The notes: a model not told the origin generated them from the sequence alone. A DNA stretch of 64,000 bases from Chromatiaceae bacterium (GCA_024235415.1 JACKML010000006.1:124001-188000); one strand, 5' to 3'; shown: positions 17,855-26,668, numbered from the stretch's first letter. A program made the numbers and translations.

Positions 17855-18481
17855 ATGCCGATCATCGCGCTGGTCGGAAACAAGGGCGGCGCCGGCAAGA
17901 CGACGCTGTGCGTGAACCTGGCGAGCGCGCTCGCCGAGAAGGCACCAACGGCGATACTGGACGCAGATCCACAGCGCTCGTCACTGCAGTGGCGTGAACT
18001 TGCGGTGCGTGATGATGCGGTAGCCGTTATCGACGCCGTGGACGGACTGGCCGCCAAGGTCGACAAGTCGCGAAAAAGCTTCGTGAATCTTGTTCTCGAT
18101 TGTCCACCCTCGGTAAACGCCATACAGACGGCTCAGGCGCTCGATCTGTGCGACCTGGCGTTGATCCCGGTGCAGCCGTCGCCGCTGGATCTCTGGGCCA
18201 CGGTGCATATTGAAGACAGGGTGGAGGCCGCGAAGCAGGCAAATCCGAGGCTTCGTGCAGTACTTGTGATCAACCAGTTGGAACCACGGACCCGCTTGTC
18301 TCAGCTGATGCGTCAGGCGCTTGCCGAACTTGATCTGCCCGCGGCGCGGACCGCCATACGACGCCGGGTTGCCTATCGTAGCAGCGTCCTGGAGGGGCGG
18401 ACTGTGATGGATCTTGGCAGTCGCGGCGCCGTGGCCGCCAACGAAATCCGAGCACTTATCGAGGAGGTAGTCAGGACATGA
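17855..18481 (+). CDS. mcdA: McdA, ParA-type ATPase that positions carboxysomes
   Basis: 208 residues. The deviant Walker A KGGAGKTT at residues 10-17 has the ParA signature lysine; the switch I region is DADPQRSS and Walker B is LVLDCPPS. It is a small ParA without an N-terminal DNA-binding domain. Within a cso operon, and overlapping mcdB by 4 bases, it is the McdA that forms nucleoid gradients to space carboxysomes. Plasmid partition is unlikely since no parB or parS is nearby. Confidence 0.92.
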   Translation: MPIIALVGNKGGAGKTTLCVNLASALAEKAPTAILDADPQRSSLQWRELAVRDDAVAVIDAVDGLAAKVDKSRKSFVNLVLDCPPSVNAIQTAQALDLCDLALIPVQPSPLDLWATVHIEDRVEAAKQANPRLRAVLVINQLEPRTRLSQLMRQALAELDLPAARTAIRRRVAYRSSVLEGRTVMDLGSRGAVAANEIRALIEEVVRT

Positions 18482-18693
18482 CGAGCAAGGACAAGACCGG
18501 AGATCAACTGGTTGCGTCGATTCGACGAACCAAGGCAGCGGCCACCAAGACCAATGCCACCGCAGCGCCGGCCAAAGCCGCAACGCGGGCGCGCAGTGCG
18601 GCCAGGCCGGGCAGGGGTGCGAAAGCGGGAAAGGCGGCCACAGACGTCTCTGCCGGGCATTACCAGGCCGGCCGGCGCGTGTGGCCCGATTAG
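18478..18693 (+). CDS. mcdB: McdB (alpha type), carboxysome adaptor for McdA
   Basis: 71 residues, highly basic, disordered, rich in Ala, Lys and Thr. It starts by an ATGA overlap with mcdA. The short C-terminal motif RRVWPD, with its single tryptophan, is characteristic of alpha-McdB proteins; the rest has little conserved sequence. McdB loads on carboxysomes and stimulates McdA ATPase. It closes the carboxysome transcript; cbbR starts 190 bases later. Confidence 0.88.
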   Translation: MTSKDKTGDQLVASIRRTKAAATKTNATAAPAKAATRARSAARPGRGAKAGKAATDVSAGHYQAGRRVWPD

Positions 18694-18883
18694 TCACAGC
18701 GGGGACTGGTTCCAGTATCGTCCGAGCGGAATACCGCGTCGATTGCGCGTTTGTCAATCTGCCATCAGAGGCAACATTAGGCGTGCCAGAGCGAGCAACG
18801 ATGATCCCCACCCAGTGTTGGGCCACACAGACGTAACCGGGCGACGGCGTAGCGTACGCCTTACCCCGACGTGAGGATTGAAC

Positions 18884-19930
18884 ATGCCCCCGTCCAGAGA
18901 TCAGTCATACACGCCACCTGCTGCGATGCCCGATTATCTGATCCGGCACGCAACGTTGCGCCAGTTGCAGTTGTTTGAGGCGATCGTGCGACTCGGCAGT
19001 TTCACGCGCGCTGCGGAAGAGCTGTTTCTTACCCAGCCCACCGTGTCGATGCAGATCAAAAAGTTGGCCGACTCGATGGGCTTGCCGCTGTTCGAGCATG
19101 TCGGCAGAAACGTCAGCCCAACCGAGGCGGGCCTGGAGCTATACGAATCCTGCCGCCGCATCTTCGAGACGCTGGCGAACCTGGAGATGAAGCTGGCGGA
19201 CCTGAAGGGTATCAAGCGTGGTCGGCTGCGCCTTGGTGTCATAACGACGGCAAAATATTTCGCCCCAGAGATTCTCGGCGAGTTCTGCCAGCAGTATCCG
19301 GGTATTGAGGTCGCACTCAAGGTCTCCAACCGTGACCGCATCATAGAGCGCATCAACGCCAACGAAGACGATCTCTACATAATGGGTCAGGCGCCGGCTG
19401 ATCAGTCGGAGGTTGAGGCCTTTCCGTTCGCGCCGAATCCGCTGGTGCTTATGGCGCCACGCAACCATCCCCTGGTTGGGAAGAAGAACATCAAGTTGTC
19501 ACAGATCGTCGATGAGCCGTTCATCCTTCGGGAACCGGGCTCAGGGATACGCGATGCGACACTACGGATGTTTGACGAGTTCGGCAGGCGTCCGCATGTC
19601 CGTATGGAACTGGGCAGCAACGAGGCGATCAAGCACGCGATCGTCGGCGGTCTTGGCTTGTCGGTGCTGTCGCTGCACACCTTGGCCCTGGAAGGCACCG
19701 ACGGCCCCGTGGCGATCCTCGACGTCGAGGGCATGCCGATCATGCGGCAGTGGTACCTGGTCCACCCGAAGGGCAAGGAGCTGTCGCTGGTCGCCAAGGC
19801 CTTTCTCGAATTTGCGCTGGAGCTGGAGCCGCGCATGCGTGAGCGTATGGAAGTCATGTGGCCAGACCTGCACAGGTTTGTGCAGAAGACGAAAAAGCCT
19901 CGGACGAAAACGACCAGGAAGAAGGACTGA
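18884..19930 (+). CDS. cbbR: CbbR, LysR-type regulator of CO2-fixation genes
   Basis: 348 residues from ATG 18884 (GAGGAT upstream; TTG 18878 is the alternative). The N-terminal winged helix-turn-helix is at about 25-85 (LRQLQLFEAIVRLGSFTRAA, LTQPTVSMQIKKL), followed by a LysR effector domain. The C-terminal 25 residues are lysine- and threonine-rich (KKPRTKTTRKK). Its place after mcdB, rather than divergent from cbbL, is unusual compared with classic cbb operons. Likely targets are the two matching dyads at 9934-9949 and 21773-21788. Confidence 0.9.
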   Translation: MPPSRDQSYTPPAAMPDYLIRHATLRQLQLFEAIVRLGSFTRAAEELFLTQPTVSMQIKKLADSMGLPLFEHVGRNVSPTEAGLELYESCRRIFETLANLEMKLADLKGIKRGRLRLGVITTAKYFAPEILGEFCQQYPGIEVALKVSNRDRIIERINANEDDLYIMGQAPADQSEVEAFPFAPNPLVLMAPRNHPLVGKKNIKLSQIVDEPFILREPGSGIRDATLRMFDEFGRRPHVRMELGSNEAIKHAIVGGLGLSVLSLHTLALEGTDGPVAILDVEGMPIMRQWYLVHPKGKELSLVAKAFLEFALELEPRMRERMEVMWPDLHRFVQKTKKPRTKTTRKKD

Positions 19931-19983
19931 GTCAGAGGTGATGCGCGCGGCCGGCCGGCGCAATCGCGACCGTGCCTCGTTGC

Positions 19984-20538
19984 TCATGCACTGCGCATGC
20001 GGCGTGTCTTCTCAACCATGCGGTAGGTCGACAGGTTGTTGTTGAAGCGGGCCACGTCGCCCAGGCGGACCCACAGGATCTGATGTGACTCGTCATTGCC
20101 TGGTATCTCCAGGTCGTCGTCCATTTCCACCAGAAAGCGGATGTCATAGTGGTCATGCTGCGGGCCGCGTGTGCTCGCCGGTATCTGGTGGATGTCCACG
20201 TCAAAGATCCCGTCACTGATCAGGCGGATGTGTGACGGATCAAGGCCCGTCTCCTCCGAGGTCTCGCGCAGCGCCACCCGGAGGATGTCGGCGTCACCGT
20301 CGGCGTGGCCTCCGGGCTGAAACCATTGATCGTGTTTGCGATGGTGCAGCAGCAGCACCCTGTCTCTGCCGGGGTTGACCACCCAGGCCGAGCCGGTCAC
20401 GTGCCCTGGCCAGAGGTCACAGTGAAAACAGTCCAGATGATTCGAGACAAATTCACGGGTTCGTGCGACATGCGCGGCCTCATCCATGGCGCGGGTGCGA
20501 TGTCGATCGAGCAGTTGTAGCAGTTCGCGGCGATGCAT
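19984..20538 (-). CDS. Nudix hydrolase linked to csoS1D
   Basis: 184 residues. The Nudix box begins at Gly77 and reads G-x5-A-x7-RETSEETGL: Glu92, Glu95 and Glu96 of the metal site are kept, but the first glutamate position is Ala83. The region GGHADGD before it is typical of small Nudix enzymes acting on phosphorylated metabolites. It is last in the - strand set (small-subunit-like, csoS1D, this gene), 16 bases after csoS1D. A role in removing a side product of RuBisCO or a nucleotide is possible; the substrate cannot be told. Confidence 0.85.
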   Translation of the reverse strand: MHRRELLQLLDRHRTRAMDEAAHVARTREFVSNHLDCFHCDLWPGHVTGSAWVVNPGRDRVLLLHHRKHDQWFQPGGHADGDADILRVALRETSEETGLDPSHIRLISDGIFDVDIHQIPASTRGPQHDHYDIRFLVEMDDDLEIPGNDESHQILWVRLGDVARFNNNLSTYRMVEKTRRMRSA

Positions 20539-20554
20539 GGGGTAGGGCGGATTA

Positions 20555-21169
20555 TCAGGTACCTGAGGGGTTTTGGACCGCCGCGATTGCAGCCGCAGCG
20601 GCCTCGTCTACGTCGCCTTCACGGCCCGAGAGAATGAGGCGCCCGAAAGCACCGACGGCGCGCACGTCTATCAGCGTTATGTTCGCCGCTTTTTCGGCCT
20701 GGTTGGCCGCGTATACGACATAGCCCGCGGGCTCTGTCTCAAGGATGAACATGCTTTGTCCCGGCAGGATCATCGAGCCTCGCCGGTCTTGCCGGTTGAT
20801 CAGCACTGTGTGGTCGGGCGTCATGCCCCGGATAATCTCGTGCCAGGCGATACGGCACTTCTCCCTCTGCTCCTGCCTGGCACCAATGTTGGCGAGCAGC
20901 ACGCGTCCGGCCTCCCGCACGTCGCTCTGGTCACGATGATGGACGACCATCGACCCGTAAGCGCGCTCCACGACCTGTTGGGCCAGGTGCACGCGGGTGG
21001 TCTTCAATGCGATGTCGGTGAGACGGTGGATCGCCATGCCGGGCGACACCTCGACCCATAGGCATGCGTCGCCCGGCACCGGCAGGAAGCCTTGTGACAC
21101 GGTCGCCATGTACGTGGCCAACTGCGGCTGCAGTGAGTCGATGTAGACGTAGGTGCGGAGGTTGATCAT
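20555..21169 (-). CDS. csoS1D: CsoS1D, tandem-BMC (BMC-T) carboxysome shell protein
   Basis: 204 residues from [11 protein letters not shown]; an in-frame start 12 codons upstream is possible. It is a tandem of two BMC domains, recognised from [57 protein letters not shown] and AIGAFGRL-like [12 protein letters not shown]. Such pseudohexamers stack in pairs with a gated large pore, thought to admit ribulose bisphosphate. It lies outside the main cso operon, on the opposite strand, 157 bases after the small-subunit-like gene. Confidence 0.93.
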   Translation of the reverse strand: MINLRTYVYIDSLQPQLATYMATVSQGFLPVPGDACLWVEVSPGMAIHRLTDIALKTTRVHLAQQVVERAYGSMVVHHRDQSDVREAGRVLLANIGARQEQREKCRIAWHEIIRGMTPDHTVLINRQDRRGSMILPGQSMFILETEPAGYVVYAANQAEKAANITLIDVRAVGAFGRLILSGREGDVDEAAAAAIAAVQNPSGT

Positions 21170-21326
21170 GCCTGTGCGTTGTCCTGCACAAAGGCGCAAG
21201 AGCATAGCGCACCGTGTCCGTGGTTGCCCCCTTGGCGTGCCGGTGAGGGACTACCCTGCTGCGGGGTGCAGTCACTGCGGCGGGTAGTAGCGGATAGTTC
21301 CTGCCGGTAAAGCGGAAGCGCCCGGA

Positions 21327-21641
21327 TCAGGCCTCGACGCTTGGGCTGTGCACCACGAGCGAGAACCGGCTGCGGAAATCGTAGTCCTCGATGTTCAGTC
21401 TTATGTGATGGTCGGCGTGTGCGTCGCGACAGCGGTTGATCTCGGTGTAGATCTCCCGGGTATCTCCGTTGTAGCAGCAGCGCTTTCCCCAGGGCTGCCA
21501 GGGCGTGAAGCGCGGCGCCATCAGTGGGGTGTGTTCGATACAGATCACGCACCCGCGTCTCAGGCACCTTCCGATCTGTCCCAGGGCGCGCTCTGCTGCT
21601 GAGTCGCAGCCTGTGATGTCCTTTTGCTCCAATGCCAGCAT
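21327..21641 (-). CDS. free-standing RuBisCO small-subunit-like protein
   Basis: 104 residues from ATG 21641, which lies 8 bases after GGGAG; an ATG at 21647 is the alternative. It aligns by eye with CbbS of this window: QIGRCLRRG...IEH matches QIAYLIAQG...IEH, then W-x2-W, the helix YTEINRCRDAHADHHIRL against [19 protein letters not shown], and a final strand FSLVVHS against VAFVVYE. The CbbS N-terminal arm is missing and replaced by a short cysteine-rich leader; six Cys in all. It could dock on RuBisCO or the shell like the small-subunit-like modules of beta-carboxysome CcmM. The similarity is visible; the function is inferred. Confidence 0.72.
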   Translation of the reverse strand: MLALEQKDITGCDSAAERALGQIGRCLRRGCVICIEHTPLMAPRFTPWQPWGKRCCYNGDTREIYTEINRCRDAHADHHIRLNIEDYDFRSRFSLVVHSPSVEA

Positions 21642-21772
21642 GTTCATTTCTCCCAACCCGTTGTACCCAATGCCCGGTGTATGAGGTTGCCGCCGGTGCC
21701 TGACTTTCACCTCGAGCGTTCAGGCTAGTCGGCAAACCCATCCAGCGGAAATCGGAAATGGTCGACACCGCG

Positions 21773-21788
21773 ATAGATGCGGGTCTAT
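21773..21788. promoter_or_regulatory. 16-bp inverted repeat, near copy of the cbbL operator
   Basis: ATAGATGCGGGTCTAT; arms match at 5 of 6 positions. It is identical to the repeat upstream of cbbL at 14 of 16 bases, with the same 4-base spacer. It stands 132 bases before the start of the small-subunit-like gene, close to the 115-base distance at cbbL. Shared control of both carboxysome transcripts is the simplest reading. Confidence 0.55.
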
Positions 21789-21836
21789 GACCTATGGGTC
21801 GAGCGTGATTCATCGACAGCGTGACCCGGGTCATGT

Positions 21837-23537
21837 TCATGCCGCTGCCACCCGGCCCACAGGCAGGTTGCCGGCGCCGTTGGCCTGGGGGCCGCTCTCG
21901 AGGAGCCGTGTCGCTGCCTCCAGGGCCGCCTGACGCGTGGAGACGACGTGATCGGCGGGCAGGGTGTCGATCAGGCCCAGCGTTTGCAGCCGTTGCATCA
22001 CCTCCCCGTCAGCACCTACGACGAATACCGGGATCCGCTCCTCGAGATCCTCCAGGATCATCTTCTCCAGTGCGAGGGATGACGAGACACCTAGTGTCGG
22101 CACCTCTGTGAAATCCATGATCAATACCTCGTGATCGGGGAGCACGGCATGCTGCCGGGAGATCGCTTTGGCAACACCGAAAATCAGTGGCCCGCCCAGT
22201 GCGAAGACCAGGATCCGGCCCTTCGCCTGCTCCAGCAGGGTCTGCTCGTCGCGGGTGAGGTCGTCTGACGCATCCGGGTGTCTGATCGTCTTCACCGAGC
22301 GGCTCTGCAGCCTGACCATGCGCTCGATCGTCAGCACATTGGCGACGAACACCCCCAGCGCCACCGCGGTGATCAGGTCGACGAACACCGTCAGCGCGAT
22401 CACTCCATACATGATCATCGCCGCTTTCGACGACACCCGGTGTGCGCGCCGCAGGAACGACCAGTCGATGATGTCAAAACCGACCTTCAGCGCAATGCCG
22501 GCAAGCACCGCGAGAGGGATATGCGAGGTCAGCGGTGCCGCCCAGAGCACGACGACCAGCAACAGCAATGCGCGGGTTAGCCCGGATAGCGCGCTGCGGC
22601 CACCGGTCTGGATATTGACCACGGTGCCCATGGTCGCCCCGGCGCCCGGGATGCCGCCGAACAGCCCGGAGGCGAGGTTGCCCATACCCTGACCGAACAG
22701 CTCCTTGTTCGAGCTGTGTTCCTTCCGTGTCATGCTCTCGGCGATCACCGAGGTCAGCAAGGCGTCGATGCTGCCGAGCACCGCGAGCACCGCGGCGTCG
22801 ATCACCATCAACTGCCACTGTAAGGCGGTGAACACCGGCATCTGCAGCGCGGGCAGACCGGTGGGTATCTCGCCGATCTGCCGGATGTCCGCGTTGGCGA
22901 GCAGGATGACCGAAACCAGTGTGCCCAGGACCAGTGCCAGCAGCTGTGGCGGCAGCAGTCGGCGCAGACTTTTGGGAAACAGCACGATCAGGCCGAAGGT
23001 GAACACGGCGAGCGCGGTTTCGGCAGGCTGGATGTCCGCAATCAGTGCGGGCAATGCCTCGATTGTGCCGATCACGCCGCCGGGCGGTGTCGCATGCCCG
23101 AGGAATGGACCGAGCTGCAGGATGATCAGGATCACGCCGATCCCGGTCATGAAGCCGGAGATGACCGTGTACGGCATCATCGTCACGTAGTGTCCAAGTT
23201 TGAGTGCGCCGAAGATCATCTGGAAGATCCCGGCCAGCATCACTACGGTGAAGGCCATCGCCATGCCCTGTTCGGGATTGGCAGCGATCAGGTTGGCAAT
23301 GATCGCCGTCATGACCACGGTCATCGGGCCGGTGGGTTCCGAGATCAGCGTGGGGGTGCCGCCGAACAGCGCGGCAAACAGGCCGACCAGCACGGCACCA
23401 TACAGCCCGGCGGCGGGACCTGCGCCGGAGGCCACGCCGAAGGCCAGGGCCATCGGCAACGCGATGATGGCCGCCGTCACGCCGCCGAACAGGTCGCCGC
23501 GCAGGTTGTCGAAGCGAATCTCGTTGAGAATAGGCAT
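21837..23537 (-). CDS. SulP-family anion transporter with STAS domain (second copy)
   Basis: 566 residues. The membrane part shows ALPMALAFGVASGAGPAAG, FGGTPTLISEPTGP, GSIDALLTSVIAES and GIPGAGATMGTV; a STAS domain covers about 435-545. It is clearly paralogous to the SulP gene at 1601-3277 but diverged, with SEPTGP where the other has SGPTGP. It transcribes toward the small-subunit-like gene, whose operator lies in the 195 bases after its stop. As for the first copy, bicarbonate is the likely substrate from context, but sulfate is not excluded. Confidence 0.88.
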   Translation of the reverse strand: MPILNEIRFDNLRGDLFGGVTAAIIALPMALAFGVASGAGPAAGLYGAVLVGLFAALFGGTPTLISEPTGPMTVVMTAIIANLIAANPEQGMAMAFTVVMLAGIFQMIFGALKLGHYVTMMPYTVISGFMTGIGVILIILQLGPFLGHATPPGGVIGTIEALPALIADIQPAETALAVFTFGLIVLFPKSLRRLLPPQLLALVLGTLVSVILLANADIRQIGEIPTGLPALQMPVFTALQWQLMVIDAAVLAVLGSIDALLTSVIAESMTRKEHSSNKELFGQGMGNLASGLFGGIPGAGATMGTVVNIQTGGRSALSGLTRALLLLVVVLWAAPLTSHIPLAVLAGIALKVGFDIIDWSFLRRAHRVSSKAAMIMYGVIALTVFVDLITAVALGVFVANVLTIERMVRLQSRSVKTIRHPDASDDLTRDEQTLLEQAKGRILVFALGGPLIFGVAKAISRQHAVLPDHEVLIMDFTEVPTLGVSSSLALEKMILEDLEERIPVFVVGADGEVMQRLQTLGLIDTLPADHVVSTRQAALEAATRLLESGPQANGAGNLPVGRVAAA

Positions 23538-23781
23538 AAAATGCCACCCACTAATTCCAGGTTGCCGTTGTTATAAGCCGCAACAGGGTGACGATGAAAA
23601 GTGATAGTTTCGATCAGATTCATCGACGATCGTCGATCGACGTGGTCGTTTGGGCGAACGGCCGGCCACGAAGGACTCGCGCACCGGCGGCACCGGTGCT
23701 GGCCGCCGGATGCCCGGCTGGACTGCGCGCCCGGGATTAAAGCGCAACGTCGATGCGCCGTTAGCAAGTCGAGGGAGACCT

Positions 23782-24768
23782 ATGACCAACGACGGTTTCG
23801 AACAACTCAGTACTGTCGTCGGATTGAGCCGGCAGAGCAACGGCATCGCGCTGACGCGGCGACTTATCGGCAGCCTGCGCGAGATGTCCCCTGGAACCGA
23901 GGTTTCGGTACTCGACGTATTTGGCCGCCGCGTGACGGGCAAGGCACAGTCCGACATCGGGCCTGACGATATCAGCATTCGCCGCTTCGACGACACAGGG
24001 CAGCGCCTGGAGAAGCGCGACCGCGTGCTCGACCTGATGGATGTCATTCGAACCCTGCAGCCGGCAGCCATCGAGTCAGAAGGCGGCGAGTCCGGGCAGT
24101 TGATCATTCCGCTGTCGGGCGAGATCGGGCCGCTGCGCCTGGTCGTGTTGGAACAGGTACCGGTGGATCCGTGGTTGCGCGCCAAGTTGCTGCAGGTTAT
24201 CGAGATCTACGGCAACCTCGTCAGGCTGATGGACAGCCGCGAACGCGACGCGCTGACCGGTCTGCTCAATCGCCAGACCTTTGCCGTGCTGTTTGAGCTG
24301 GCAAGCCAGCGTGCACGCGAGCAACCGAATCATGCGTTGACCCTCGCCGTGCTGGACATCGACCATTTCAAGCGCGTCAACGACACACTGGGGCACCTTT
24401 ACGGTGATGAGGTGCTGATTCATTTCGCCCGCCTGATGGAGCGTTCGTTTCGCTACACCGACGACCTGTTCAGGTTCGGGGGCGAAGAGTTCGTGGTGTT
24501 GCTGTGTGCGGCCCGCCCGGATCGGGCAAGGATAGCCCTCGAGCGTTTCCGCAACATCGTCGAGAAGTATGACTTCCCCGGTATCGGTCGCGTCACCGTG
24601 AGCATCGGGTATGTGGGTTGCGGTGAGAATGTGTTACCGACCAGCCTGGTAGACCAGGCTGACCGGGCGTTGTACTTCGCCAAGGAGAACGGGCGCAACC
24701 GCAGTGTCGATTTTGCCGACATCGATGACCAGAGCACGGGTGAAAGCGGAGGCGTGGATCTGTTTTGA
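23782..24768 (+). CDS. diguanylate cyclase (GGDEF domain)
   Basis: 328 residues; GAGGGA before the ATG. The first 145 residues form an unrecognised sensory part. The GGDEF domain begins at RDALTGLLNR, has DIDHFKRVND for metal and substrate, and the active-site GGEEF at 233-237. The inhibitory I-site RYTD is present at 224-227, five residues before it, so product inhibition by c-di-GMP is expected. The protein lacks membrane segments and is cytoplasmic. It stands alone, divergent from the SulP gene. Confidence 0.9.
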   Translation: MTNDGFEQLSTVVGLSRQSNGIALTRRLIGSLREMSPGTEVSVLDVFGRRVTGKAQSDIGPDDISIRRFDDTGQRLEKRDRVLDLMDVIRTLQPAAIESEGGESGQLIIPLSGEIGPLRLVVLEQVPVDPWLRAKLLQVIEIYGNLVRLMDSRERDALTGLLNRQTFAVLFELASQRAREQPNHALTLAVLDIDHFKRVNDTLGHLYGDEVLIHFARLMERSFRYTDDLFRFGGEEFVVLLCAARPDRARIALERFRNIVEKYDFPGIGRVTVSIGYVGCGENVLPTSLVDQADRALYFAKENGRNRSVDFADIDDQSTGESGGVDLF

Positions 24769-24848
24769 TGTTATGCGCGGTGTTCCGTGCACAGGCGCTA
24801 CGGCCGCGAGATGCTAGGATGCCGGCCTTCATCTGACCGGTCCCCAAC

Positions 24849-25688
24849 ATGCTGAGCTATCGCCACGCCTTTCATGCCGGCAACCATGCCGATGTCCTGA
24901 AGCACTATGTCCTGTTCGAGATACTTTCGTACTACGGTCAAAAGGACAAACCGTACTGGTATATCGACACGCACGCCGGGGCGGGGCAATACGATCTTAA
25001 AGGGCCGCAGGCGGCGCAGAACGCCGAGTACCTGGAAGGGGTCGGGCGTTTGTGGGAACAGTCACAGTTGCCGCCCGCGCTGGTGGCGTTCCTGGGCGCA
25101 TTGCGTGCGTTCAACAGCGGGCCAGACCTGCGGATCTATCCCGGATCGCCTTTGCTGGCCGGATCGCTGGTCCGTGACGAAGACCGGATGCTGCTGTACG
25201 AGATGCACCCGGCCGATCTGCGGGCACTGCAGGCCAGGTTCAAGGCCTCCGGCAGGCAGGTGAGGGTGCGTGGCGAGGATGGCTTCGCCGGCCTGGTCGG
25301 CATCCTTCCGCCGCCGACCAGGCGGGCGGTGATACTGATCGACCCGCCCTACGAGGTGAAGGCCGACTACCGTCGTGTCGAAGAGGTCCTGAGCGCAGCG
25401 CTCAAGCGATTCCCGCAGGGCACGTACGTGCTCTGGTATCCCCTGCTGCGCCGTAATGAAGTGCAGGTGATGCGCGAGCGGTTTCGACGTCTCGGGGCGC
25501 CGGCGTGGCTGCAGGTCGAGTTGCAGGTGCGGCAACCGACCGGCAGCGGCATGTACGGCAGCGGTGTCTATGTGATCAATCCGCCGTGGACACTGCCACA
25601 GCAACTCGAAAGCATCCTGCCGACACTGCGTGACCGCTTGGCGGTGGATGCCGGGGCGCGTTTCTCGCTGGAGTCGCACATCCCCTGA
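24849..25688 (+). CDS. rlmJ: RlmJ, 23S rRNA (adenine-2030-N6)-methyltransferase
   Basis: 279 residues, full length. It opens with the family signature MLSYRHAFHAGNHADVLKH, then IDTHAGAGQYDL and the catalytic DPPYE (residues 161-165), and YGSGVYVINPPW near the end. It methylates A2030 of 23S rRNA using S-adenosylmethionine. It is convergent with the sulfur oxygenase reductase gene; a CGGCCC/GGGCCG hairpin without T-run lies between them at 25692-25711. Confidence 0.95.
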   Translation: MLSYRHAFHAGNHADVLKHYVLFEILSYYGQKDKPYWYIDTHAGAGQYDLKGPQAAQNAEYLEGVGRLWEQSQLPPALVAFLGALRAFNSGPDLRIYPGSPLLAGSLVRDEDRMLLYEMHPADLRALQARFKASGRQVRVRGEDGFAGLVGILPPPTRRAVILIDPPYEVKADYRRVEEVLSAALKRFPQGTYVLWYPLLRRNEVQVMRERFRRLGAPAWLQVELQVRQPTGSGMYGSGVYVINPPWTLPQQLESILPTLRDRLAVDAGARFSLESHIP

Positions 25689-25726
25689 AAGCGGCCCGCC
25701 GCCATGGGCCGGCCGAAGGCTGCAGC

Positions 25727-26668
25727 CTATTTCACGCCTTGTAGCATCTCGCGGTAGCTGTGCTCGCGGAACATCGTGTCGGAGATACGCACGGTAGGCA
25801 TGGTCAGGCAGTTGTTCAGCACCTTGGGACCATGCACGAAGAGAATCGACGGCTTGACGTTGACGTGTGGCATGCCGCCCTGCGCCGAGGCAAGGTCCTC
25901 GAATTCGACCATCGTCAGGTATTCGGCAGGGATCGTGTAGCCCTCCCACACCTCGGCCGTACGCCTGAGTTTGCTGCCGGAGCTGTCCTTGAGGTCCTCC
26001 ATCAGCGACTCGACGGTCGCGTGGCCGCTGCCGAGGGTCGACAGGCCGACGCGCTTGAGGATCTGGTAACCGATAACGCCGGCCGTCTCCTTGAGCATCT
26101 CCATCGTCTGCACCTCGCCATCTTCGAATTCGTTCTCCTTGCCCGGCTTGATGTGGTGGGTCGCGAGTACCGTGACGCCGGCGCCGGAATCCATTGCATA
26201 GCCGCGAGTGTTACCGTTGTTGCCGAAGCCCAGTTTCATCATCTGGTTCTTGGATATCAGTTTGGGCAGGTCACTCTTGACGATGCGGTAGATCGGCTCT
26301 TCGGGGCCGTCGAGCAACATGCCGCCGCACTTTGCGCACGACTCGACCACCACGTCCTCGAAGGTCTCGTGAAAGTTTTCATGGGCCTGCCATGACTCCC
26401 AGTATGTGAACTGATCGATCCAGATATGCGACAGCTCGCCCGACATGTCTGAACTCGCAGCCCAGCGCATACCCATTGGGCAGCTGCCGCGCTGGCGCAT
26501 CAGGTCGAATCCGCGAAATCCAGGCGTCAGTGCAGTGGCCAGACACATCTTGCTGCTGGCCTCTTTCATCATGCGCAGCAGGTTGGGGTCGTTGCGAACC
26601 AGCACGCGGTTCACCGCAACGTACAGTGGCGATTTGGGTTCGGCATCGAACAGGGCTTTGATATCCAT
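25727..26668 (-). CDS. sor: sulfur oxygenase reductase (SOR)
   Basis: 313 residues, against about 308 in Acidianus. GAGGAG stands 10 bases before the ATG. Every key residue of SOR is found in order: the persulfide cysteine Cys42 (SKMCLATALTPGF), iron ligands His96 and His100 (HENFH) and Glu124 (PEEPIY), and the cysteine pair Cys111/Cys114 (CAKC). The enzyme disproportionates elemental sulfur with oxygen to sulfite, thiosulfate and sulfide in the cytoplasm, without cofactors. It is monocistronic and divergent from a quinone oxidoreductase gene. SOR is rare in mesophilic Gammaproteobacteria, which makes this gene informative about lifestyle. Confidence 0.92.
   Translation of the reverse strand: MDIKALFDAEPKSPLYVAVNRVLVRNDPNLLRMMKEASSKMCLATALTPGFRGFDLMRQRGSCPMGMRWAASSDMSGELSHIWIDQFTYWESWQAHENFHETFEDVVVESCAKCGGMLLDGPEEPIYRIVKSDLPKLISKNQMMKLGFGNNGNTRGYAMDSGAGVTVLATHHIKPGKENEFEDGEVQTMEMLKETAGVIGYQILKRVGLSTLGSGHATVESLMEDLKDSSGSKLRRTAEVWEGYTIPAEYLTMVEFEDLASAQGGMPHVNVKPSILFVHGPKVLNNCLTMPTVRISDTMFREHSYREMLQGVK

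Noticed and set aside
17855..18481. ParA as a plasmid-partition protein
   Set aside because: No ParB or parS, and it overlaps mcdB within the cso operon.
25692..25711. CGGCCC/GGGCCG hairpin between rlmJ and sor as a bidirectional terminator
   Set aside because: No T-run on either side; kept only as a remark.
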